Positions 25,590 through 32,837 of a stretch of DNA of 64,000 nucleotides are shown piece after piece. Origin of the DNA: 79-D21 sp964521575 (lineage in GTDB: Bacteria; Synergistota; Synergistia; Synergistales; 79-D21); NCBI GenBank assembly GCA_964521575.1, contig CAZFSR010000007.1, positions 1 to 64,000 on the forward strand, given 5' to 3'. Below the pieces are notes generated by a model. It had not been told where the DNA came from. It was given only the letters and a program-made list of their open reading frames with translations, and ran no database searches. How positions within the stretch are numbered: position 1 is the stretch's first letter; each line of letters opens with the position of its first letter. The position numbers and the translations under genes were made by a program.

Positions 25590-26723
25590 TCAGGAATCGG
25601 GCAGGTTGGGTTCTTCGACGACAGGGAAATAGAGCCGAAGGTGGGTGACGTTTTCGAGGGCATGGTCCTGCCTTCCGGATACCTCCGGTAGCCTTGTCCA
25701 GGGTCCGCCGTCGATCCGGCAAAGGACGAGCGGTCTTCTTCCGTAAGTCGACCAGAGGTCCCAGAGGCGTTCTGTCTCGCTAGGCCCGGGGACTAGCGCG
25801 CCCCCAAACAGCGGAGGGCGTCCCGTCAAGGGGGTCTTCCCATCAGGAGAATCGATGATGAGCCACTGGGTCAGGTTCCAGGCCCCCCCCATCTCAGCCG
25901 AACGGGCATGATTGAGGGGAATGATCTGAAAGCCGCCGATGACCCCCTCCGGAGAGGTGCTGATGTCGATTACGCCCGGGTGGTTAGCCCTGAGACGCCC
26001 CACCGATTGGAAAAGCGTTCCCTCGAAACGGCCGACGCCGCGTACCGGACGAATGACCCTTGCAATCACGCCGGTTTGCCCTAGAGACTTTGACCAGGCA
26101 AAAACCCTGCCGCCTGGCCGGTTTTCGATCTCGATCATATACGGAGCGCAAAGAGTGGTGACATCTATTCTCAGGGTTTCACCGTCCTGGGGGAGAGGGG
26201 TTCCGTTCAGAGGTCGCTCTTCTCCCGAGGCTGAAAGAACCGTGACTCGAGAGCCAACTGGAGGAGCCCAACCGCCGAAGAGCCCGTAGCCTCCCTTGCC
26301 TTCGATCACGAGAGAGCTTCCTTGACCGGCAGCCGGAGCGATCGTATCCGCGGGGACGAGGCTAAGCGTTTTTCCTCTTCCCTTTTCAATATCGATTAAA
26401 AGGTGGATCGCATTGACCGCCGAAGCGGCGACCGTTCCCGGGATTCCCCATTTGCTGGCCGTGTATGCGGGCCACTTCGTTTTCTCAGGGAGGAGGCGGA
26501 CGGTCCCGATTGCCTGCCCTGTACCGTCCGGAAGGAGGACCTTAACCTCGTCGCCCGTGCGGAACGGGACGAAGACCGAATAAAGAAGCCGTCCCTCTTC
26601 CGCGGACGAGGAAGAGGCAAACAGAAGGAAAAGGAAGAGAAGAAAAAGGCCCTGCACGGGTCGCAATCGGCCCCGAAGAACATTGTGGTCAGATTCCGGG
26701 TTTGCCTGCTTTGGTTTTCTCAT
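25590..26723 (-). CDS. Uncharacterised secreted protein
   Basis: I do not recognise this family. The 377-aa product (from the ATG at 26723) has a hydrophobic stretch GLFLLFLFLLFA followed by SSSSAEE, most likely a signal peptide. The rest is rich in Gly, Pro and beta-forming residues, without cysteine pairs or an obvious catalytic motif; GGWAPPVGSRVTVL and GVGRFEGTLFQSVGRL suggest small beta-barrel modules. The start is uncertain: ATGs at 26753 and 26723 overlap the upstream gene, whereas TTG at 26666 would avoid overlap and give a compact signal peptide. It ends against the bidirectional terminator. Confidence 0.6.
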   Translation of the reverse strand: MRKPKQANPESDHNVLRGRLRPVQGLFLLFLFLLFASSSSAEEGRLLYSVFVPFRTGDEVKVLLPDGTGQAIGTVRLLPEKTKWPAYTASKWGIPGTVAASAVNAIHLLIDIEKGRGKTLSLVPADTIAPAAGQGSSLVIEGKGGYGLFGGWAPPVGSRVTVLSASGEERPLNGTPLPQDGETLRIDVTTLCAPYMIEIENRPGGRVFAWSKSLGQTGVIARVIRPVRGVGRFEGTLFQSVGRLRANHPGVIDISTSPEGVIGGFQIIPLNHARSAEMGGAWNLTQWLIIDSPDGKTPLTGRPPLFGGALVPGPSETERLWDLWSTYGRRPLVLCRIDGGPWTRLPEVSGRQDHALENVTHLRLYFPVVEEPNLPDS

Positions 26724-27036
26724 GCCCGACATTATAAAGGTTGGCAGCCTCATTGTCCTGTTCCTTTTCCGGTGAATCACCGCAGGAAGAACCCTTCGCG
26801 CCGAAAAGGAAGGGGAACTTGAGCCAAAGGAGCAGGATCAGAAAAAGGGGCAGTGCCGGGCCGAGGGCAAGCCACCATTCACCGGCCACTCCCAGGGCGA
26901 TGGAGGAAGCGGAAAGTCCCAGGACAAGGCTGAGCCAAAAAAAGCGGCGAACCTTTTGGTTCGCCGAGCGACCTGCGTAACATCCAAGTGCGATCGCGGT
27001 CACAAGGAGAAGCGCAGAGAAAAGAATGAGGATCAT
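26689..27036 (-). CDS. Small membrane protein of unknown function
   Basis: The 115-aa product has three hydrophobic segments (about residues 2-19, 33-52 and 56-77) and a charged cytoplasmic-type tail. No family is recognised. It lies 16 nt downstream of the Fur-family gene and overlaps the next - strand gene, so the three probably share one transcript. Its ribosome site is weak. Confidence 0.6.
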   Translation of the reverse strand: MILILFSALLLVTAIALGCYAGRSANQKVRRFFWLSLVLGLSASSIALGVAGEWWLALGPALPLFLILLLWLKFPFLFGAKGSSCGDSPEKEQDNEAANLYNVGHEKTKAGKPGI

Positions 27037-27052
27037 CGGCGAGATTTTTCCG

Positions 27053-27469
27053 TCACCGGACGTTGCAGCTTGGACACAGTCCGTACATGTAAAGCTGGAT
27101 GCTTGAAACGGTGGAGTCTTGCCCCATTTTCAGCATTTCGACTAGCGAGTCCGTTATGGGAATATCCTCGATATGCCCGCAGGCCGTGCAGCGGAAGTGC
27201 CCGTGCGGCTGAGGATCCGGGTCGTAGTTCACCCTCTTGTCGTCGATCGTGAGGATTTGGACGAGCTTCTTTTCCGATAACAACTGCGCGGTGCTGTAGA
27301 TCGTCGCGAAGGAAATCGTCGGGAAGTCGCGCTTGAGTTCCTGGTAAATCTGTTCTGCTGAAGGATGATCTTTCCGCCCCTCCAGTCTTTTCAATATGGC
27401 GATCCGCTGGGCGGTTATTTTCGTTCCCGATTCTTTAAGTTGTGCAATGCCTTCATCTAGTGTCCACAT
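27053..27469 (-). CDS. Fur-family metal- or peroxide-responsive repressor
   Basis: The 138-aa protein is a Fur/PerR-type regulator: a winged-helix DNA-binding half (ITAQRIAILKRLEG, HPSAEQIY, SFATIYSTAQLL) and a dimerisation half with PHGHFRCTACGHI and a final CPSC, giving the two CxxC pairs of the structural zinc site. Subfamily is uncertain; the overall layout is closer to PerR than to E. coli Fur. GGAGG precedes the ATG. A palindrome overlaps its own -10, suggesting autoregulation, and the small membrane protein and secreted protein downstream may be co-regulated. Confidence 0.9.
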   Translation of the reverse strand: MWTLDEGIAQLKESGTKITAQRIAILKRLEGRKDHPSAEQIYQELKRDFPTISFATIYSTAQLLSEKKLVQILTIDDKRVNYDPDPQPHGHFRCTACGHIEDIPITDSLVEMLKMGQDSTVSSIQLYMYGLCPSCNVR

Positions 27470-27494
27470 GGGTCAATCCTCCAATTCAACAACT

Positions 27495-27508
27495 TTATCA
27501 TATAATAA
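27495..27508 (-). promoter_or_regulatory. Putative Fur/PerR-type operator over the fur-family promoter
   Basis: On the - strand TTATTATATGATAA is a 7+7 palindrome with one mismatch, AT-rich like Per boxes. It covers the -10 of the promoter at 27502-27530. The match to the published 15-nt Per box is partial. Confidence 0.45.
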
Positions 27509-27530
27509 TCCTTCTTATGCTTAATGACAA
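27502..27530 (-). promoter_or_regulatory. Promoter of the fur-family gene
   Basis: On the - strand TTGTCA (27525-27530), a 17-nt spacer and TATTAT (27502-27507) form a good sigma-70 type promoter, about 30 nt upstream of the ATG. Confidence 0.7.
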
Positions 27531-27535
27531 GGGAG

Positions 27536-27576
27536 AAAGCGAGGTGGCAAAACGCCCGAAGACTCAACCTCGCTTT
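27536..27576. repeat. Inverted repeat between fur-family gene and tRNA-Gly
   Basis: AAAGCGAGGT (27536-27545) and ACCTCGCTTT (27567-27576) are perfect 10-bp arms around a 21-nt loop, with a T-run end on the + strand. No gene lies upstream on the + strand, so a terminator role is unclear. Confidence 0.5.
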
Positions 27577-27624
27577 TAAGCCAACCTTTACGATACTTTG
27601 CCAAGGAAGCTTAAAAAATTCGCC

Positions 27625-27653
27625 TTGCCAAAGGGGAGGTGCCCCGATATAAT
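27625..27653 (+). promoter_or_regulatory. Promoter of tRNA-Gly
   Basis: TTGCCA (27625-27630), a 17-nt spacer and a perfect TATAAT (27648-27653) stand 13 nt before the mature tRNA 5' end. Confidence 0.85.
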
Positions 27654-27666
27654 ATCCACCGCAGAT

Positions 27667-27742
27667 GCGGACATAGCTCAGCTGGTAGAGCATCGGCTTC
27701 CCAAGCCGAGGGTCGCGGGTTCGAATCCCGTTGTCCGCTCCA
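27667..27742 (+). tRNA. tRNA-Gly (anticodon CCC)
   Basis: The 76 nt fold as a full cloverleaf: acceptor GCGGACA/TGTCCGC, D-stem GCTC/GAGC, anticodon stem TCGGC/GCCGA with loop TTCCCAA (anticodon CCC, reading GGG), T-stem GCGGG/CCCGT with TTCGAAT, and an encoded CCA end. Confidence 0.97.
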
Positions 27743-27752
27743 AAGGTGACGG

Positions 27753-27780
27753 AAGGAGGCCGGAAAGGCCTCCTTTTTCT
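27753..27780 (+). terminator. Terminator after tRNA-Gly
   Basis: AAGGAGGCC (27753-27761) pairs with GGCCTCCTT (27767-27775) around a 5-nt loop and runs into five T. Confidence 0.85.
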
Positions 27781-27818
27781 TTTCTGAAAGCCAGGCAGGT
27801 TCTCATTTATACCGTGGA

Positions 27819-27836
27819 TTGTGACAATTGACACAA
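27819..27836 (+). promoter_or_regulatory. Rex-like operator upstream of the V-ATPase operon
   Basis: TTGTGACAATTGACACAA is an 18-bp near-palindrome whose arms TTGTG and CACAA match the ends of the Rex consensus (TTGTGAA-N4-TTCACAA); three inner positions differ. It overlaps the -35 hexamer, the expected place for repression. No rex gene is in the window. Confidence 0.5.
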
Positions 27837-27857
27837 TATTCCGTTGCCCCTTAGAAT
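27828..27857 (+). promoter_or_regulatory. Promoter of the V-ATPase operon
   Basis: A perfect TTGACA (27828-27833), an 18-nt spacer and TAGAAT (27852-27857) lie about 70 nt before the first ATPase gene. Confidence 0.7.
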
Positions 27858-27928
27858 ACGCAAGGTGGATATTCCTGTGTATTGTGGATTGCATTATTTT
27901 TAAACGGACGGCAAGGGAGGTGAAACCA

Positions 27929-28255
27929 ATGGCAGCAAACCTGGCCGAAGAAATTAGGCAGGCGGAGGAAAGCGCAAAAAAAATCATCCAGGAAGCAAAG
28001 GTCGAAGCGTCTCGAATGGTCGCCGAAGCACGTTCCGACGGTGAAAGGCGCCTGAAGGAAGCCAAGCAGGAGCTGCACCAACTTTTCCGTCAGGAGGTCG
28101 CGAAGGCGGAAGCGGAGGCAGAACGCCGGGCCGATGCGATAAAGTCGGAAGGAAGAAGGGAAACGGAAGCCTTTGTCCAATCGCGGAAGGCGCGCGTCGA
28201 CAAAGTTGCTTCCTGGCTGGTGGAAGAGGTGACGGCGAAATATGGCCTTAGTTGA
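27929..28255 (+). CDS. V/A-type ATPase peripheral stalk subunit G/H
   Basis: The 108-aa product is almost entirely a charged, alanine-rich coiled coil (AEEIRQAEESAKKIIQEAKVEA onwards), as expected for the G/H subunit that pairs with subunit E in the outer stalk. The ATG at 27929 has GGAGGTG upstream; the longer frame starting at 27821 would begin inside the promoter. It is the first gene of a nine-gene operon in the same order as Thermus, and overlaps subunit I. Confidence 0.88.
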   Translation: MAANLAEEIRQAEESAKKIIQEAKVEASRMVAEARSDGERRLKEAKQELHQLFRQEVAKAEAEAERRADAIKSEGRRETEAFVQSRKARVDKVASWLVEEVTAKYGLS

Positions 28256-30275
28256 GATGAAAAAGGTCGAGCTTGCCATTCACAGGTCTGTAACCGACAA
28301 GGTGGTTGCCTCCTTGCAGCGCCTCGGCTGCTGCGAAATCATCAGATCTGGGGGAGACCGCGTGTCGGGCGAGACCAAGGGCGGGCCCGTATCGGAGCAC
28401 CTCAAGCGGTATGAGAACCTTCTGGCCGATGCCAGATTTAGCCTGCGGTTCCTTGAGACCTACCGGCAGGACAAGGTCAGTTTCCTTGCAAAAGCGTTAT
28501 CCGAAAAACCCCGCCGCAGCATGATTGAGCTAGAATCCCTTTCCGAGGAAACAGATTTCCAAAACCTGGTTCGCCAACTCAGGAGCCTGGAACGCCAATT
28601 TGTCGAAATCCGGACCGAGATGTCCCAACTCGCCGGGTTAGAGGCGATGCTGCACAATTTCCGGGATCTTTCGCAGCCACTTGCCTTCTTTACGAACGGG
28701 ACCGAAAAGGTCAAGGGCATCCTCGGTACTATCCCGGTCGACCAAACCAGCCGCCTGGAACTGGCTTTTGCGTCGCAGGTCGGGAAGGATGGGGAACTCT
28801 TCATCAGGGTTACCGATCCAGAAAAAGACAAAGACGCCAAAGCCGCCCTCGTGTATCTTCGCGAGCACGAGGAGAAGGTTTCCTCACTATGTGCGGAGGT
28901 TTCCTTCAACCGAATCGAGCTCCCACGGGAACTTTCCGGCACCGTGGAAGAAGAGGTCCTTCGGCTGGGGGAGCGGAAGGACGCTCTTCTGGCAAAGGAA
29001 AGCGAACTCCAGGAGGAAGCCGGCAGGCTTTCGGGGGAATGGCTGGACAGGGTTCAGGCCTTATCCGACTTCTGGAGCGTCATGAAGGGACGCTACGAAA
29101 CGCTTGATTCGAGCGAAAGCACGGAGCAAATCAATTTCCTTCGGTTCTGGGCTCCGGCAGAAGTGCTGCCGAAGATAGAAAAGGAACTCGAGCCTTTCGC
29201 CCGCCTTTCCGAAAAGACCATCCAGGCCCCGGAAACAGGGGAAACAGCCCCTTCGATGCTCAGGAATCCCGGATGGGCTTCCCCGTGCGAACCCCTTACG
29301 AGCATGTTCGGGGTTCCGACTTACGGAGGCGTCGATCCGACGCTCATGATGGCCCCTTTCTTCTACCTGTATTTTGGGATGTGCCTCGGCGATGCGGGCT
29401 TCGGAGTCATATTGGCCCTTCTTCTCGGCTGGGTTCTGGCGAAATTCCCGGTAGCCGGGAACTTGAGGAAATTCCTCATCGTCATGTTTATCTGCAGCCT
29501 GTCCACGATTGTCATGGGAGCGTTGACCGGCTCCTGGCTCGCCAACACGATGGACAGCTTTGCCTTCCTCCACTTCCTGCGCCCGCTGCGGGATCGCCTC
29601 GTCATCTGGGATCCGATGAACGATCCCATGACCTATCTCGGGGTTTGCCTGACGCTCGGTTTTGTCCAGCTGATTTTTGGCCTGGGTATCGCATTCTGGG
29701 ACGCGTTGAGGCGCCGTGCCTACATGGAGGCGTTTGCCGACCGGGGGGGCTGGATCGCCCTGCTCGTCGGTGTTGCCCTCTTCTTCCTTGTCTCGATCGG
29801 GAAGGCTCCCGCATCCCTCGGCTTTTTGGCTAAGGCCCTCTCTGCCTTGGGAGCCCTTGTCCTCTTCCTGACACAGGGAAGGACCAAGAAGGGGATTCTC
29901 GGCAAGGCCTTTTCCGGAGCCCTGAGCCTCTACGGGATCACTTCCTACCTGGGGGATACCCTCAGCTACAGCCGGCTTCTGGCCCTCGGGCTTTCCGGTG
30001 CGGCCATAGGCCTGATCATCAACCTGCTCGCCAAGATGATCTCCGAAGGGGTTCCCTATGTGGGCTGGATATTGGCCCTCATCCTCTTCGTCGTGGGGAA
30101 TATCTTCAGCCTGGCGATCAACGTCCTCGGTGCTTTCGTCCATTCCCTGCGACTCCAGTATGTCGAGTTTTTCAGCAAGTTTTACGAGGCAAACGGGAGG
30201 ATGTTTTCTCCTTTCGGATACGAAACCCAGTTTGTGAAGATCGTTGAATCCCGCGATTTGAGTGAGCGGGACTGA
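28242..30275 (+). CDS. atpI: V/A-type ATPase membrane subunit I (a-subunit)
   Basis: Subunit I provides the half-channels for the translocated ion next to the c-ring. The 677-aa protein has a long cytoplasmic N-terminal half with coiled-coil stretches (to about residue 370) and then seven to eight membrane helices beginning near PTLMMAPFFYLYFGMCLGD. The conserved segment SYLGDTLSYSRLLALGLSGAAIG contains the essential arginine. It overlaps the previous gene by 14 nt. Confidence 0.95.
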   Translation: MALVEMKKVELAIHRSVTDKVVASLQRLGCCEIIRSGGDRVSGETKGGPVSEHLKRYENLLADARFSLRFLETYRQDKVSFLAKALSEKPRRSMIELESLSEETDFQNLVRQLRSLERQFVEIRTEMSQLAGLEAMLHNFRDLSQPLAFFTNGTEKVKGILGTIPVDQTSRLELAFASQVGKDGELFIRVTDPEKDKDAKAALVYLREHEEKVSSLCAEVSFNRIELPRELSGTVEEEVLRLGERKDALLAKESELQEEAGRLSGEWLDRVQALSDFWSVMKGRYETLDSSESTEQINFLRFWAPAEVLPKIEKELEPFARLSEKTIQAPETGETAPSMLRNPGWASPCEPLTSMFGVPTYGGVDPTLMMAPFFYLYFGMCLGDAGFGVILALLLGWVLAKFPVAGNLRKFLIVMFICSLSTIVMGALTGSWLANTMDSFAFLHFLRPLRDRLVIWDPMNDPMTYLGVCLTLGFVQLIFGLGIAFWDALRRRAYMEAFADRGGWIALLVGVALFFLVSIGKAPASLGFLAKALSALGALVLFLTQGRTKKGILGKAFSGALSLYGITSYLGDTLSYSRLLALGLSGAAIGLIINLLAKMISEGVPYVGWILALILFVVGNIFSLAINVLGAFVHSLRLQYVEFFSKFYEANGRMFSPFGYETQFVKIVESRDLSERD

Positions 30276-30318
30276 ATCCCAGCAGAACATACCCATTTTC
30301 TAAGGAGGAATGTTTCTT

Positions 30319-30831
30319 ATGGATCAGGTAGTCACAACCCTATTGACCACCATGTCGGAACAACTGGGAGCCATGATTGCCGTCCTGGGAGCCGGCATCG
30401 CGGCCGGCTTCGCCGGTTCGGGTTCCGCTATAGGGATCGCGATCGCCGATGAAGCGGCTGCGGGTATCATGACCGAGGATCCGGGCAAGTTCGGCCTTGC
30501 CCTGTTGCTCTTGGCCCTGCCCGGCACCCAGGGAATTTACGGCCTGCTGGCGGCTTTCTTTGCCATCCTGAAGGTCGGTCTTCTCGGCGGAGCTGCGGTG
30601 AAAGTGACGGTTTGGCAGGGAATCGGCATTTTCGGTTCGCTGATGCCTATCGCTATCGCCTGCTATTACTCGGCAATCGCGCAGGGCAAAGCGTCTGCAG
30701 GGGCGATCCTGCTCATCTCCAAGCGACCCGAAGAAATCGGCAAGGCGGTCATTCTCCCTGCAATGGTTGAAACGTACGCGGTTCTGGCCCTTCTGCTCAG
30801 TATCATCCTCATGAACAGCATCAAGTTGTAA
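30319..30831 (+). CDS. atpK: V/A-type ATPase rotor c-subunit (K), predicted Na+-binding
   Basis: The 170-aa protolipid-like subunit has two helical hairpins (four membrane helices), the duplicated V-type form. The Na+ ligands known from Enterococcus hirae NtpK are all present: Leu67, Thr70 and Gln71 in LPGTQG, Gln122 in IAQGK and Glu151 in PAMVETYA. A sodium-translocating enzyme is therefore predicted. Only the second hairpin carries the carboxylate. The ATG at 30319 is preferred over 30310, which is one base from the GGAGG. Confidence 0.95.
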   Translation: MDQVVTTLLTTMSEQLGAMIAVLGAGIAAGFAGSGSAIGIAIADEAAAGIMTEDPGKFGLALLLLALPGTQGIYGLLAAFFAILKVGLLGGAAVKVTVWQGIGIFGSLMPIAIACYYSAIAQGKASAGAILLISKRPEEIGKAVILPAMVETYAVLALLLSIILMNSIKL

Positions 30832-30846
30832 GCCGGGGTGTCTGGC

Positions 30847-31428
30847 ATGTCTCTAACGGATATCAAGGCGAAGATCGAGGCGGATGCCAGGGCGGAGGCC
30901 AGCGAGATTTTGTCGGCCGCCAGGGATCAAGTCGAGGTGATCAGGCAGGAAACCGACGGGGAGATCCGGCGCATGGGCGAACTCCAGAAAAGCCGACTTG
31001 AGAAAGAAACCCCCGAGATTCTCCGAAGGAGAGAAATCGTCGCGAAACTGGACGTGAAGAAGGAAGATCTTTCCGCGCGCAGGGGACTGATCGACGAAGC
31101 CTTCGAAGAGGCCAAGGCGAAAATGGCGGAAATGCAGGGCGATTCCGCCAGGCGATTTGCCGAGATTTTGTTGTTGCAGGCGATGGAGACGAAAGATGAG
31201 TCCCTTGTCGTCGGAAGGAAAGAGAAGGCCCTCGACGCCGCATGGCTGAAGGCGTTCAATGCGAAAAACGGCTCGAACCTGCAGATGGCGGAAGAAAAAG
31301 CTCCGATTGTCGGTGGGTTCATTCTCCGGCGCGGCTTGGTGGACGTGAACTGTTCCTGGGAGATGCTGATCAGGACGGCCCGGGAAGAGCTTGAGGCGGA
31401 GACGGTCAAAAGGCTCTTTTCCGACTGA
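30847..31428 (+). CDS. atpE: V/A-type ATPase peripheral stalk subunit E
   Basis: The 193-aa protein has a long N-terminal helix (DIKAKIEADARAEASEIL) and a globular C-terminal part containing GGFILRRGLVDVNCSWEML, typical of subunit E, which with G/H forms the outer stator stalk. GGGGTG lies 6 nt before the ATG at 30847; a GTG at 30838 is the alternative. Confidence 0.92.
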   Translation: MSLTDIKAKIEADARAEASEILSAARDQVEVIRQETDGEIRRMGELQKSRLEKETPEILRRREIVAKLDVKKEDLSARRGLIDEAFEEAKAKMAEMQGDSARRFAEILLLQAMETKDESLVVGRKEKALDAAWLKAFNAKNGSNLQMAEEKAPIVGGFILRRGLVDVNCSWEMLIRTAREELEAETVKRLFSD

Positions 31429-31442
31429 CGGGAGGTGAGGGA

Positions 31443-32459
31443 ATGGCCCAGGCGGAACGTTACGGCTATACGGTTGCACGCCTGAGGGCGATGGGGCATC
31501 GCCTCCTGGATTCGGGTGTTTTCCAGCGGATGCTGGATGCGGAGGACCTGCAGGGAGCACTGAAAACACTTAACGAAACCTGTTACGCTTCTTGGCTTGT
31601 CGAAATGAAAAACGAAGGGGCATTCGACGAAGCCATCGAAGCGGAATTGGCCTATGTCTACCGGGAAATCGAGCAGTTCGCGCCGGACAAGGCGCTGGTC
31701 ACCCTCTGCAAAATGCCCTACGATTTCCACAATGTCAAGGTGCTGCTGAAGAGTGCCTTTTTGCAGAAATCCGGAGGGAATCGGCGCTGGGACCTTCTAA
31801 CCCGTCTCGGGAACCTCGCTCCGGAGTCTTTGATCGAATCTCTCGAATCGGAGGACTACCGGCTTCTACCGTTCGGCTTGAGAGGAATGATTCCCCTTTG
31901 CCTCGCGCAATGGGACCAATCTCATGACATCCTCGAGATCGAACGAAAGCTCGACGACCTCCTCTTTTCCCAGATGGGAGTCCTGGCAGCGAAGCTCGAC
32001 CTGAAGGGTGCCATGCAATGGGTCAAGGGAAGGATTGACGCGGAGAACATCCGTAATCTCCTGCGGCTTCGCCGGATGCAGGTCGAGGCCTCGAAGGCGG
32101 CAGGGTTTCTACACGAGGGAGGCATCATTTCCGTCGAGAAACTCCTCTCCTTGATGGGCGAACCCCTCGAAAGCTGGGGGAGGCTCCTGGCCTACACGGA
32201 TTTGACGGGAGCCCTGTCCCAACTGCAGGAAGTGTCGGATTTCGATGCCCTGATCGTGGAAGTCGAGAAGGCGCTGGATGAATATGTACTCCGGGTAGTC
32301 GAAGCTGTCCGCTTCAGTTCGACGGCTCCGGAAAATGTTCTTTACTACCTTTGGTCGAAGGAAATGGAAGCGAAAAATGTCCGGATCGTTCTTGTCGGCA
32401 AGGCGAACGGGGCCGACAGGGAAGTCCTAAGGGGGTTGCTGCGACATGTCAACGGCTAG
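31443..32459 (+). CDS. atpC: V/A-type ATPase subunit C (d-type)
   Basis: The 338-aa, mostly helical protein fits the socket subunit that joins the central shaft to the c-ring; LCKMPYDFHNVKVLLKS and EAKNVRIVLVGKANG are typical blocks. GGAGGTGAGGG precedes the ATG. The next gene overlaps its end by 14 nt. Confidence 0.92.
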   Translation: MAQAERYGYTVARLRAMGHRLLDSGVFQRMLDAEDLQGALKTLNETCYASWLVEMKNEGAFDEAIEAELAYVYREIEQFAPDKALVTLCKMPYDFHNVKVLLKSAFLQKSGGNRRWDLLTRLGNLAPESLIESLESEDYRLLPFGLRGMIPLCLAQWDQSHDILEIERKLDDLLFSQMGVLAAKLDLKGAMQWVKGRIDAENIRNLLRLRRMQVEASKAAGFLHEGGIISVEKLLSLMGEPLESWGRLLAYTDLTGALSQLQEVSDFDALIVEVEKALDEYVLRVVEAVRFSSTAPENVLYYLWSKEMEAKNVRIVLVGKANGADREVLRGLLRHVNG

Positions 32460-32787
32460 CCGGCAGCGGCCCATGGCTGCACTCGGTGATTACGAGAGCG
32501 TGCTCCCCTTCCAGGCGGTCGGCATTGAGCCCCACGTTCTGGAAGAAGGCGCGGAGGCAGAGGCGAGAACTGCCCTGAACCAGCTCGTGCAACGGAAGTA
32601 TGCGGTTGTGTTCGTTGTCGAGGATTGGTATGAACGATTGCGGGAGTTAATCGAAGAGATCAACGAGAAGGAAGAGACGAGCATTGTCCCTATCCCCGGG
32701 CTCAGAGGGTCGAAGGGGCTGGGCTTCAAATCGATCAAGTCGAGCGTCGAACGGGCAGTCGGGATGGATATTTTCTCTGTGAAATAG
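32446..32787 (+). CDS. atpF: V/A-type ATPase subunit F
   Basis: Subunit F binds the central shaft and modulates activity. The 113-aa product contains LGDYESVLPFQAVGIEP and the VVFVVEDWYERL segment followed by IVPIPG, as in the family. Most relatives begin near the ATG at 32473; the ATG at 32446 is coupled to the end of atpC, so the exact start is open. Confidence 0.9.
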   Translation: MSTASRQRPMAALGDYESVLPFQAVGIEPHVLEEGAEAEARTALNQLVQRKYAVVFVVEDWYERLRELIEEINEKEETSIVPIPGLRGSKGLGFKSIKSSVERAVGMDIFSVK

Positions 32788-32837
32788 AATGAACCCGCTG
32801 AACGGAGAACGATGCGAACAGGTTGGAGGCGATCCAT

